DNA from: DASWIV01 sp036397475
GTDB taxonomy: Bacteria > JAJVIF01 > JAPKYR01
Assembly (NCBI GenBank): GCA_036397475.1
Contig: DASWIV010000064.1
Coordinates: forward strand, 1-9,406
DNA length: 9,406 nucleotides
Direction: 5' to 3'
Under the pieces are notes generated by a model. That model was not told where the DNA came from. It worked only from the letters and a program-made list of their open reading frames with translations, and made no database searches. Both the position numbers and the translations under genes were made by a program. This document shows, piece after piece, positions 1 to 6,605 of the stretch; position 1 is the first letter of the stretch, and every line of letters starts with the position of its first letter.

Positions 1-2
1 AG

Positions 3-830
3 GCTCTCGATTCACTCAGCGCGAATGTGGCGCTGATCGATCCCGAAGCGCGTACTGCCCTTCGCGACGCACTTGATGAAGGGTACAGCTCGATATTCAG
101 AAACCGGACCAATTTCGCCGACGCAGTCGCGGCACATGTACGCGACAACCAGGCTGAAATCGGAACAACCGGAGGTATTGAGTTATCGCAGGCAGTTGCC
201 CTGTGGGCACTGGGCCACGAAAACAAGAGCTTTTCCTGGCCCATGGGAACCGCTGTGGTTTACAGGTACCTCAGCACTTCCGGGCTGAATAACGTGCAGG
301 CTGAAAATATCGCCGGGCGGTTGTCAGGATTATATTCATACGGATCCCTAACCTACGGACTCGAGCAATCCATGGAGCCCGCTTTCAAGTGGTCGCCGGT
401 GGTATTCGCGAGAAATCTTCAACGGGCCACCATGACCGGCAATCTCGCCGGCGAACTTTTCAATAACGACCAGATCCTCACCCAGGATGGCGATCCGGGA
501 ATCATTTCCGATTACTCGCTCTGTGCCTTGATGAGGATCGATCTAGGCTTCCTTTACTCCAGGCTGAAATACAATTCGTGGGAATACATTAAGACAAGCC
601 AGAGCAGAAATGCATATAACTGGCTGGTTGAAAATTCCCCCTGGCAGACTTCAAGCATTTTCATTGAATTCGATTCGCCGTCCGGCAGTTATTTTCATAC
701 GGACCTGAACCGGGTCCTGAATGAAAGTCTTTACGACGATGTCGAATCGAATCTTTTAAATCTCGGTACCCCGCTTCCCGATCCATCGGAACTGTATGGC
801 GGCCCGGGCGTAATTATCATCATCGAATAG
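3..830 (+). CDS. 5'-partial hypothetical protein
   Basis: The frame is open from the left edge, so the gene very probably begins outside the window. The GTG at 27 is only the first possible start inside it and has no Shine-Dalgarno sequence, and the codons before it (reading ALDSLSAN) continue smoothly. The visible 275 residues have no membrane segment, and I see no catalytic motif. The protein is mixed polar/aromatic (LWALGHENKSFSW, YNSWEYIKTSQ, NWLVENSPW), suggesting a soluble alpha-rich domain, and it ends in an odd hydrophobic tail, GPGVIIIIE. It stops 16 nt before the vWA lipoprotein gene, whose ribosome site lies in that gap, so the two are probably co-transcribed. I do not recognise the family. 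An exported or envelope role is only suggested by the neighbours. Confidence 0.75.
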   Translation, partial: ALDSLSANVALIDPEARTALRDALDEGYSSIFRNRTNFADAVAAHVRDNQAEIGTTGGIELSQAVALWALGHENKSFSWPMGTAVVYRYLSTSGLNNVQAENIAGRLSGLYSYGSLTYGLEQSMEPAFKWSPVVFARNLQRATMTGNLAGELFNNDQILTQDGDPGIISDYSLCALMRIDLGFLYSRLKYNSWEYIKTSQSRNAYNWLVENSPWQTSSIFIEFDSPSGSYFHTDLNRVLNESLYDDVESNLLNLGTPLPDPSELYGGPGVIIIIE

Positions 831-833
831 TCT

Positions 834-838
834 GGAGG
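834..838 (+). promoter_or_regulatory. Ribosome binding site of the vWA lipoprotein gene
   Basis: GGAGG lies 8 nt before the ATG at 847. It sets that start firmly and matches the GGAGG found before the gene at 6780, so this organism uses classical Shine-Dalgarno initiation for at least some genes. Confidence 0.8.
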
Positions 839-846
839 TTATTGAG

Positions 847-2343
847 ATGAAAATTTACAGGCAACTTAAGATACATATTCCATTGATTATCCTGTCGCTG
901 ATCATCCTGGCAGGATGCGGCGGCGGTGCCAATGTGAATTTACCGACGGCTCCGAACCTGGACAACGCTGGCGTCAATAACGATCAGCCGTCAGGGGAGA
1001 AGGATCCAGAAGATACTCCCCCCAATATCCAGCCCGACGATAATCCGGCTGGAGAAGAACCTGCTTTTTACATAGCCGATCCCGACCAGCCCAAGGGCAA
1101 TCTGACTTTCGAGGTCAACTGGGACGGGCTTCATTCGGGACAGGTAATTCCGCAGCAGACAAATCGCATCATCATTTACATTTCCGGTGAAAACATTTAT
1201 CCCGCCATGGGAGTGATAATCAACAAGGTCGACCAGCCCAGCAACTCTGTTCTTGTTCCCGTCCCCGCCGGCAGAGACCGCCTGGTAAGCGCGATCGCCC
1301 GTTATGTTCCGGACATGGATCCCAACCTACCGGCACTCATCACAAAGCCGACTTACCAGGCCCTGCTTGAGGGCACAATGCTCGCCAGCGGATCAACCAT
1401 GGCTTTCGACCTCGCCGAGGATGAGCAGAAGGAGGTCACAGTCACAATGGGCCTTCCCGGGTCGCTCGATCCGGAGGACGAGTATATCCAGCTTGGCGGA
1501 TCACAGTTCGATGATGAGCATTTCCCGACAATGGTGATATACGCCTCGGTAATGGATCACGAAGGCAAACCTGTTCAAAATCTGAAAATGACAAATTTCC
1601 GGGTTTTTGAACAGACCGAAGGAATGGTAAATCCCCGGGAAGCCATTATCACAGATGTACGTTACGTTGGTGAGAGCGGGGGACTTCGGCAGGGATCGGT
1701 AGTTCTCTGCCTGGACAGGTCCGGAAGTATGTCAGGAGGTCCGAACCAGAATCTTACCGCCGCCGCGAATCAATTTGTCGAACTGATGTACAGCGACGAC
1801 TCCGCGGCAATTGTCAACTTTACCCACATAGTGCGGCTGGACCAGGACTGGACCATGGACAAGGACCTGCTGCACGAGGCGATAAGCGTTGGAACATCGG
1901 GATATACAGCTTTGTTCGACGCGGTTTATTTTTCAATTGAGAAAGCTGCTGAAAGGACCGGACGAAAAGCGATCGTCATAATGACCGATGGAATGGAAAA
2001 CTCGAGCGGCCATACGCTCGGACAGATAGCAAACCTGGTCACCGAGAATCCGGTTCCATGCTACACGATAGGGCTCGGCTCTGTTGACACTCACCAGCTT
2101 AACAACCTGGCTGAGGCCACTGGCGGTGAAGCATTTTTCACGCCGAATTCCGATGAGCTCGAGGAAATTTACAAATCTATAGGAGTGGCCCTGGGATCGC
2201 AGATTCGGATCACCTACGTCTCGGGCGATCACACCGATTACACTCCTGACCGGTTGAGAAAAGTTTTTGTGTATCTGACAAATTATCCGCCACATACAAA
2301 TAATGGCGACATCCTGGCATTCGAGACGACATACAGTTATTGA
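847..2343 (+). CDS. Lipoprotein with von Willebrand factor A domain
   Basis: This 498-residue protein starts with a lipoprotein signal peptide: basic N-terminus, hydrophobic core around residues 11-21, and lipobox LAGC with Cys24, then Gly-Gly-Gly. An acidic, Pro- and Asn-rich linker (about 25-72) follows, consistent with display away from the membrane. Residues 75-285 look like one or two beta domains I cannot name. A vWA domain occupies about 285-450 with a complete metal-ion-dependent adhesion site: DRSGS (Asp290, Ser292, Ser294), Thr354 in SGYTALFD, and Asp381 in MTDG. vWA domains with an intact site bind a divalent cation and usually mediate protein-protein adhesion; the ligand here is unknown. 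The start is fixed by GGAGG. It probably forms an operon with the upstream gene. The stop is TGA followed by C, and the same frame stays open for 27 more codons to 2424 (see findings). Lipoprotein and vWA calls are firm; the role is inferred. Confidence 0.92.
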   Translation: MKIYRQLKIHIPLIILSLIILAGCGGGANVNLPTAPNLDNAGVNNDQPSGEKDPEDTPPNIQPDDNPAGEEPAFYIADPDQPKGNLTFEVNWDGLHSGQVIPQQTNRIIIYISGENIYPAMGVIINKVDQPSNSVLVPVPAGRDRLVSAIARYVPDMDPNLPALITKPTYQALLEGTMLASGSTMAFDLAEDEQKEVTVTMGLPGSLDPEDEYIQLGGSQFDDEHFPTMVIYASVMDHEGKPVQNLKMTNFRVFEQTEGMVNPREAIITDVRYVGESGGLRQGSVVLCLDRSGSMSGGPNQNLTAAANQFVELMYSDDSAAIVNFTHIVRLDQDWTMDKDLLHEAISVGTSGYTALFDAVYFSIEKAAERTGRKAIVIMTDGMENSSGHTLGQIANLVTENPVPCYTIGLGSVDTHQLNNLAEATGGEAFFTPNSDELEEIYKSIGVALGSQIRITYVSGDHTDYTPDRLRKVFVYLTNYPPHTNNGDILAFETTYSY

Positions 2344-2425
2344 CCAAACCGTGGATCCACAGTGAATTATGAGGGATATCAGTACGAGGTCAGCGTCTGG
2401 CTGAACAACTCGAAGGAGAGTTGAA

Positions 2426-2588
2426 ATGCGAAAATTCATTCTTGCCTGGTTCATATTGACGTTATTCGCCTCGGCAGGCTGTGGAGGAGGTGGTGGAAGC
2501 AACACGGTGGCTGACGGTCCCGGAGGTTCATGTGTCGAATGGCGACGAAGACGCTTACCTGATCAGATGGGAGTCGGGGGATTATTAA
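2426..2588 (+). pseudogene. Collapsed lipoprotein gene, paralogue of the 2771-5254 gene
   Basis: A start at 2426, preceded by AAGGAG (2412-2417), opens a classic lipoprotein signal (MRKFILAWFILTLFASAGC) followed by five glycines, very like the N-terminus of the large downstream lipoprotein. After about residue 34 the frame turns into Arg-rich, non-protein-like sequence and stops at 2620. In the next frame, codons 2514-2588 read TVPEVHVSNGDEDAYLIRW...Y then TAA. This aligns without gaps to TDPEIHNSNGGADVFLMRM...Y at the extreme C-terminus of the downstream gene: about 11 of 24 residues are identical, most others are conservative, and both end at the same place. The simplest reading is a tandem paralogue that lost its interior in an out-of-frame deletion with a junction between about 2490 and 2517. 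The 64-residue frame 2426-2620 could still be translated as a tiny lipoprotein, but I see no reason to think it functions. Confidence 0.75.
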
Positions 2589-2600
2589 ACGACAGTATTC

Positions 2601-2634
2601 AAGCCTGTTACACGGGATAATCTGGTTCAGGCTT
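2601..2634 (+). other. Inverted repeat after the pseudogene
   Basis: AAGCCTG (2601-2607) and CAGGCTT (2628-2634) are perfect 7-base complements separated by 20 bases. There is no T tract, so this is not a good intrinsic terminator. It may be a remnant transcription end or an mRNA-stabilising stem for the operon ending here. Confidence 0.3.
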
Positions 2635-2709
2635 AAACATTGATCGAGGCTAATCAAATTATCGGAAATAATAGATAATGGTTTATTACGAAATAAATTC
2701 CATATACAT

Positions 2710-2739
2710 GTTGTTAACAACTAATTTACGTGGTATGCA
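2710..2739 (+). promoter_or_regulatory. Putative promoter with overlapping palindromic operator
   Basis: The 180 bases before the 2771 gene are markedly AT-rich. TTGTTA (2711-2716) and TATGCA (2734-2739) are separated by 17 bases, and TGG precedes the second hexamer as in an extended -10. The first hexamer sits inside a perfect 12-base palindrome, GTTGTTAACAAC (2710-2721), a position where a dimeric repressor would block polymerase. The hexamers match the sigma-70 consensus only partly (4/6 and 3/6), so the promoter is a suggestion; the palindrome is directly seen. Confidence 0.3.
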
Positions 2740-2756
2740 TTTAAGTAGCAGAACCC

Positions 2757-2763
2757 AGAGGAG
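2757..2763 (+). promoter_or_regulatory. Ribosome binding site deciding the start of the PKD/propeller gene
   Basis: AGAGGAG lies 7 nt before ATG 2771. Earlier in-frame starts exist (2678 and others), but they would put a polar 31-residue stretch before the signal peptide and lack a ribosome site. 2771 is therefore the start. Confidence 0.75.
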
Positions 2764-2770
2764 CAGTGCA

Positions 2771-5254
2771 ATGCGCTATATTCTATCTGTCTTACTAGCA
2801 CTCGCGCTCATCCCCGCAATAGGCTGCGGTGGTGGGGGGGGAAACAGTAATCCAGCGTTAAACGGATCGGGCGACCCGGGCGGCATACTTGGTCCCGATT
2901 CAGTCAGCGAGGGGTCCTCGGCACAATATAAAGTAGAGCGTACCGCGGACGCGGTCAGTTCATATCAATGGACTTCAAACCCGACTGCGCTGGGCACGTT
3001 CTCGAACGCAACATCCTCAAGCACAACTTTCAAGGCGAACGCTGTTAACAATGACACATCGATCGAGATCCAGGTTGTTGTTACACCGCAGAATGGATCG
3101 CCAACCTTATCCAAACGGGAAATCATAATTAAAGATAATCCCACAGGAGAGGTTTCCAATCAGGCTCCGATCGCGGCCGGGCTTGCAGATCCCCCGAGCA
3201 TTCAGCCCGGCGGGTTCATTCAGTTCAGGGACGGCTCAGTCGATCCGGATAAAAATGACAGCATAGTTAAGTGGGAATGGGATTTTTCCTATGACCCGCT
3301 TGACGGATTCAAAACTGAAAATGAAGCGCGCGAACCATATATCCAGTACGCCGAAGAGGGCATTTATCTTGTCCAGCTTCGGATCACCGACTCCAATGGT
3401 GCCACCGATATGTTCGATGTACCACTGCAGGTAGTCGTGACCGATGGATATCTCGCGCCGGTTGCCAAAGCCGTTTTCTTCCCGCAGGATATCACCGCCT
3501 GCGAGCCTGTCCAGTTCCAGAACAATGGTTCATATCCCCAGTCAGGATCTTCAATCGTGAAGTATGAGTGGGATTGGGACAATGACGGGATCTATGACTC
3601 CAACGGGCTGTATGTCGATTATACCTGGGATGAGCCCGGGACATACGCGGTGCAGTTCAGGGTTACGGATAATAACGGTGAGATCGGCGAGCTTGGCACG
3701 CCGATGGCAGTCGTGGTTAAAAATGCGGCTCCCACCGCAATCGCCGGAGTCAGCAATTCAACAGTTTCTGTCGGACAACCGGCCACCTTTGACGCTACCG
3801 GATCATACGATGGCGACTGTGACGGTTCCCTCGTATCATACGAGTGGGACTGGGATAATGATGGCGTGTACGACGAGGAAGCCCAGATCGCGCAGCATCA
3901 TTTCCCCTATGTTGGCACTTACTCAGTTCAGCTTAGAGTTGACGATGGCGAAGGCGCTACAGACGTACTTGACCAGCCGATAACCATTTTCGTCGAGGCC
4001 GGGGTCGCCCAGACATGGGGCGGCGCAGGTGACGATCATGGAACAGGCGTAACTACCGATAGTGCAGGTAATGTATACATCACCGGGTGGTTCTCAGGTA
4101 CCGTGGATTTCGATCCCGGACCCGCTGTTGTCGAACGAACGGCATCCACAACTTCCTCGGCGTTCCTGTCCAAGTTTGATCCATCAGGAAATCTTGTATG
4201 GGTCGCCTCCTGGAGCTCAAAGGATATGACTTCGGGTAATGAGGTGGCTGTATCGACTCCCGGATATGTTTATGTCACGGGAACCGATACACTCAGGAAG
4301 TACAACCTGGCTGGCGAACTTGTCTGGATTTACACCAGCAACAGGATCGGCCAGGGAGTAACAATCGACGATCAGCATGGAGTCTATGTCACCGGGCATT
4401 ACATCCCGAACAGCTCTATCAATCCCGATTGTTCGTTGATGCTTGTTGATTTCGACGGCAACCTGGTATGGGAGAGAAGCTGGGGCGGGGCAGGCTCCGA
4501 CCAGTGTTTCGATGTAGCGGTTGATAATGTCGGCGATGCGGTGGTCACCGGCCATTTCACAGGCGATGTCGATTTCGACCCGGGTGGAAATTCGTTCATC
4601 AAGTCAAGCACGAACCCTACATTTGACGCATTTGTCAGCAAGTTCGATTCCAGCGGCAATTTCAAATGGGCAGAAGCATGGCCCGCGACGGAAGGTTATG
4701 GAATTATCACGGGCACGAGCAACCAGATTTACGTAACAGGCTATTATGAAGGCGACACTGATTTCGACCCGGGTCCGGGTAATCTCATTTACTCGGGATC
4801 TGTCGGATCGTACATCACAGCCCTCACGGATACCGGAGCGTTCATCTGGGCGGCAGGCTGGACGGAGTTTGTACCTCCGCCTCCGACTCCGAATCGTGAT
4901 CCGGGCTACGAGGTCGCAGTCGATCTTGATGGCAATATTCTTGTAGTAGGCGCGTTTGTCGGCGATGTGGATTTCGACCCCACCCTGGGTTTCGATGTGC
5001 ACAACGACGGTGGCGCGTACATGACAATGTATTCACAGGGCGGAACGTATCTCGACACTCTCACGTGGGGAGTCGAGAATGTAGATGAGTGGGACAAAGC
5101 GATGTCGGTTGATGTGGATGACAGCGGAATCTGTTATGTATCCGGAACGTACCATAATTCGGTAGATTTCGGACTCTTCACGGATCCCGAGATCCACAAT
5201 TCAAACGGCGGCGCGGATGTCTTCCTCATGCGGATGACGCCCGATCAATATTGA
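2771..5254 (+). CDS. Large surface lipoprotein: Ig-like, three PKD domains, seven-motif beta-propeller-like repeat
   Basis: From ATG 2771 the protein has 827 residues. The lipobox PAIGC ends at Cys19 and is followed by a Gly run. Residues 41-120 resemble an Ig-like domain (YQWTSNP). Three PKD domains follow at about 131-225, 228-317 and 319-410, each with a W-E-W/W-D-W strand and a GxYxVQ(L/F)RV(T/D)D strand. Domains 2 and 3 share YEWDWDNDG(I/V)YD, whose DxDxDG spacing resembles a calcium loop. Residues 412-827 hold SBBP-like repeats: seven copies of a (Y/V)(I/V)(T/S/V)G motif, four followed by VDFDPG or close variants, with WGGAGxD and (F/Y)DxxGNLVW segments, as expected for a seven-bladed propeller. 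Such proteins are usually cell-surface binding or adhesion modules; the ligand is unknown. A terminator 31 nt downstream suggests it ends its own transcript. Architecture is firm, function inferred. Confidence 0.92.
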   Translation: MRYILSVLLALALIPAIGCGGGGGNSNPALNGSGDPGGILGPDSVSEGSSAQYKVERTADAVSSYQWTSNPTALGTFSNATSSSTTFKANAVNNDTSIEIQVVVTPQNGSPTLSKREIIIKDNPTGEVSNQAPIAAGLADPPSIQPGGFIQFRDGSVDPDKNDSIVKWEWDFSYDPLDGFKTENEAREPYIQYAEEGIYLVQLRITDSNGATDMFDVPLQVVVTDGYLAPVAKAVFFPQDITACEPVQFQNNGSYPQSGSSIVKYEWDWDNDGIYDSNGLYVDYTWDEPGTYAVQFRVTDNNGEIGELGTPMAVVVKNAAPTAIAGVSNSTVSVGQPATFDATGSYDGDCDGSLVSYEWDWDNDGVYDEEAQIAQHHFPYVGTYSVQLRVDDGEGATDVLDQPITIFVEAGVAQTWGGAGDDHGTGVTTDSAGNVYITGWFSGTVDFDPGPAVVERTASTTSSAFLSKFDPSGNLVWVASWSSKDMTSGNEVAVSTPGYVYVTGTDTLRKYNLAGELVWIYTSNRIGQGVTIDDQHGVYVTGHYIPNSSINPDCSLMLVDFDGNLVWERSWGGAGSDQCFDVAVDNVGDAVVTGHFTGDVDFDPGGNSFIKSSTNPTFDAFVSKFDSSGNFKWAEAWPATEGYGIITGTSNQIYVTGYYEGDTDFDPGPGNLIYSGSVGSYITALTDTGAFIWAAGWTEFVPPPPTPNRDPGYEVAVDLDGNILVVGAFVGDVDFDPTLGFDVHNDGGAYMTMYSQGGTYLDTLTWGVENVDEWDKAMSVDVDDSGICYVSGTYHNSVDFGLFTDPEIHNSNGGADVFLMRMTPDQY

Positions 5255-5285
5255 ACGGACAAGCAGTAAATGGAGATAAAATTAG

Positions 5286-5314
5286 CCCCCGGAGCAATCC
5301 GGGGGTTCTTTTTT
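5286..5314 (+). terminator. Strong intrinsic terminator after the PKD/propeller gene
   Basis: CCCCCGGA (5286-5293) and TCCGGGGG (5298-5305) form a perfect 8-bp GC-rich stem with a GCAA loop (a GNRA tetraloop), followed at once by TTCTTTTTT. It serves the + gene ending at 5254. On the minus strand the stem is followed by CTAATTTTAT, so it may also weakly stop transcripts of the convergent gene at 5368. Confidence 0.95.
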
Positions 5315-5367
5315 GTTTATTTGAACTGCACCCAGACCCATGCGTCAGGGTTACGCCAATGGTGAAA

Positions 5368-6171
5368 TTATTCAATCTTAGCCCATGTATCAGACGCAAC
5401 AGTATTTCCCAATTCTCCTTCAATCAGTGAGTCTCTCAATGCAATCGCCATCTCAAATCCCTGGTTGTGATATTCATTTATCATTCCCTCATCAAGGGAT
5501 TGTGGTTTCCGGATTTCCTCATTCTTTGTTTCCGGCACAAGCGCATGCAGTTGAGATCCTATTGATTCTATTGATCCTTCAGTAACTGCTTCGCCTCCCC
5601 GGTCACCTTCAGCAAACCACCATATATCCTCGTCGGGATCGTAGATCGCGAATCCGAAGTAAACCACACCGGGACCAAAGTCGGGATCGTTTGGCAACGA
5701 GGATGAGATATAATAATCGTTCGTGACTATAGAAGGGTCTATGGCAACGGGTGAATCAAATATTCCTAAAGCGCAATAAGCACTATTGGCAGGAGGTAAT
5801 ATACTAGGCTGCGCATATGTGGCAATGAAGAAATAAGGTCCCCATATTATTTCTGGTTTTGCTTGATAGATTTCTGTTGAGATACCAGTCCATGCTGAAT
5901 CAATTGAAAGGTAACCATTAATACTTTCTGGTCCAATCCAAGGGCTAGCTGGGACAACGCCACCAACACCATCTGGCTCAAAAACCCAAAGGTCTAAATC
6001 TACATTTGTGCTCCATACAAGCGTCGCTACCCAATCTCCAGGAGCGGTCCCTAAAAAAGGAATTCCCTCATAAGCATGAGCAATAACCCAATTCCAACCA
6101 GATGCTTGAGCAAATCCTATGCTTGAATAATATCCGAAATCATTTTCTTTCCATGCCCAAAGCCATGGCAT
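5368..6171 (-). CDS. Probably 5'-truncated protein with a DUF2135/YfaP-like beta domain
   Basis: The frame gives 267 residues from ATG 6171. Residues about 46-120 (DWVATLVWSTNVDLDLWVFE, then PDG, GPESINGYLSID, and a G-x-Y-F-F-I-A-T-Y strand) resemble the DUF2135/YfaP-like beta-sandwich found in exported proteins, where an L-x-W...DLDL-x-V-x-EPxG pattern is typical. The rest is acidic and unrecognised. There is no signal peptide, although this domain type is normally exported, and no Shine-Dalgarno before the ATG. An in-frame TAG lies only 12 nt upstream (6184-6186), beside the end of a decayed transposase (stop at 6193). I infer that the real 5' end was removed when that element inserted or was deleted, so this may be a silent remnant. 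Base use is AT-richer than the neighbours: 60-base blocks of about 35-42% GC, with one 120-base island near 54% around 5581-5700. Domain assignment is moderate. Confidence 0.65.
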   Translation of the reverse strand: MPWLWAWKENDFGYYSSIGFAQASGWNWVIAHAYEGIPFLGTAPGDWVATLVWSTNVDLDLWVFEPDGVGGVVPASPWIGPESINGYLSIDSAWTGISTEIYQAKPEIIWGPYFFIATYAQPSILPPANSAYCALGIFDSPVAIDPSIVTNDYYISSSLPNDPDFGPGVVYFGFAIYDPDEDIWWFAEGDRGGEAVTEGSIESIGSQLHALVPETKNEEIRKPQSLDEGMINEYHNQGFEMAIALRDSLIEGELGNTVASDTWAKIE

Positions 6172-6192
6172 ATAAATATGCCGCTACCGGGT

Positions 6193-6318
6193 TTAGCATG
6201 GGTACATCTCCAGGCCTCCGCAGTAAAAATAGATCGCCGTCCTGAAATTCTCGACATTCCTGAACCCGCACGCTCTAAGTTTCACCGCCGCAATCCTGGA
6301 ATTCAAACTCTCCGCCAT
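6193..6318 (-). mobile_element. C-terminal relic of an insertion-sequence transposase (ISL3-like)
   Basis: On the minus strand, codons from 6318 down to the TAA at 6193-6195 read AESLNSRIAAVKLRACGFRN, then VENFRTAIYFYCGGLEMYP and Cys. The pattern 'N-S-x-I-x-x-V-K-x-R-A-x-G-F-R-N-x-x-N-F-R-T-A-I-x-F-x-x-G-x-L-x-x-x-P-stop' is what I recognise as the extreme C-terminus of DDE transposases of the ISL3 (IS204/IS1001/IS1165) type. It is preceded in frame by TGA (6319-6321), and no catalytic DDE region is present upstream, so only about 40 of some 400 residues remain. The family name is from memory; the identity as a transposase tail is fairly secure. The element is dead and marks an old insertion next to the truncated gene ending at 6171. 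Confidence 0.65.
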
Positions 6319-6478
6319 TCATCCGGAAATCAGCACTCTAGCCTGTAAACACTTTCAAATGTTAAGGTCCAGTCGCCACGGTAAACCAGGTTATTGCCGT
6401 CCTGCAGGGTCATGGTTTATTTTTATCACCAGATTGGATGTACGGCTTGGGAGTTAACGGCAGAAAAATGCGTGATGG

Positions 6479-6572
6479 GAATCCCGCGCTCCGGCGTTTA
6501 GGATAAGTGTACTGGTCCGCCGCGGCGGACACGCTCTGGCGTAGACCAGGACTAATCCCGGGATTCTTTTTT
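6479..6572 (+). other. Multi-stem self-complementary element ending in a T tract
   Basis: Nested perfect complements are visible. An outer stem is GAATCCCG (6479-6486) with CGGGATTC (6559-6566). An inner stem is CTGGTC (6512-6517) with GACCAG (6544-6549). The inner stem encloses two hairpins: CCGCC-GC-GGCGG within the 14-base palindrome 6517-6530, and ACGC-TCTG-GCGT (6531-6542). TTTTTT (6567-6572) follows the outer stem directly, as at a Rho-independent terminator. The fold is therefore a stem with an internal junction. It could be a small structured RNA, a leader or terminator of a lost transcript, or an intergenic mobile repeat. No known RNA family is recognised. Confidence 0.45.
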
Positions 6573-6605
6573 ACCAGGGAGACACCGTGGGAGTCGGGAA
6601 AATGA

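Noticed and set aside
2341..2343. Alternative genetic code with TGA as a sense codon
   Set aside because: TGA ends the 2771-5254 gene just before a strong terminator and also ends subunits 1 and 3 at plausible positions, so it is a normal stop here.
1933..2505. Minus-strand open frame of 190 codons opposite the vWA gene
   Set aside because: It is a shadow of the strongly supported + strand vWA lipoprotein. It has no domain, no ribosome site and a low-complexity Pro start that mirrors the Gly run of the pseudogene.
2426..2620. Intact 64-aa small lipoprotein
   Set aside because: After the Gly run the frame is Arg-rich and unlike a secreted protein, while another frame carries a clear match to the neighbour's C-terminus. 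A deletion pseudogene explains more.
2678..2770. Upstream in-frame start for the PKD/propeller protein
   Set aside because: It would add 31 polar residues before a classic lipoprotein signal and has no ribosome site, whereas ATG 2771 has AGAGGAG at good spacing.
4217..5002. Overlapping minus-strand frames opposite the propeller region
   Set aside because: They are rich in Arg, Ser and Pro as expected for antisense of an Asp/Gly/Thr-rich gene, overlap each other in different frames, and show no recognisable motif.
6330..6413. Minus-strand 27-codon frame beginning MTLQDGNNLVYRGDWTLTFE
   Set aside because: It reads like a fragment of a beta protein but is too short, has no ribosome site, begins directly after an in-frame stop, and sits in decayed sequence.
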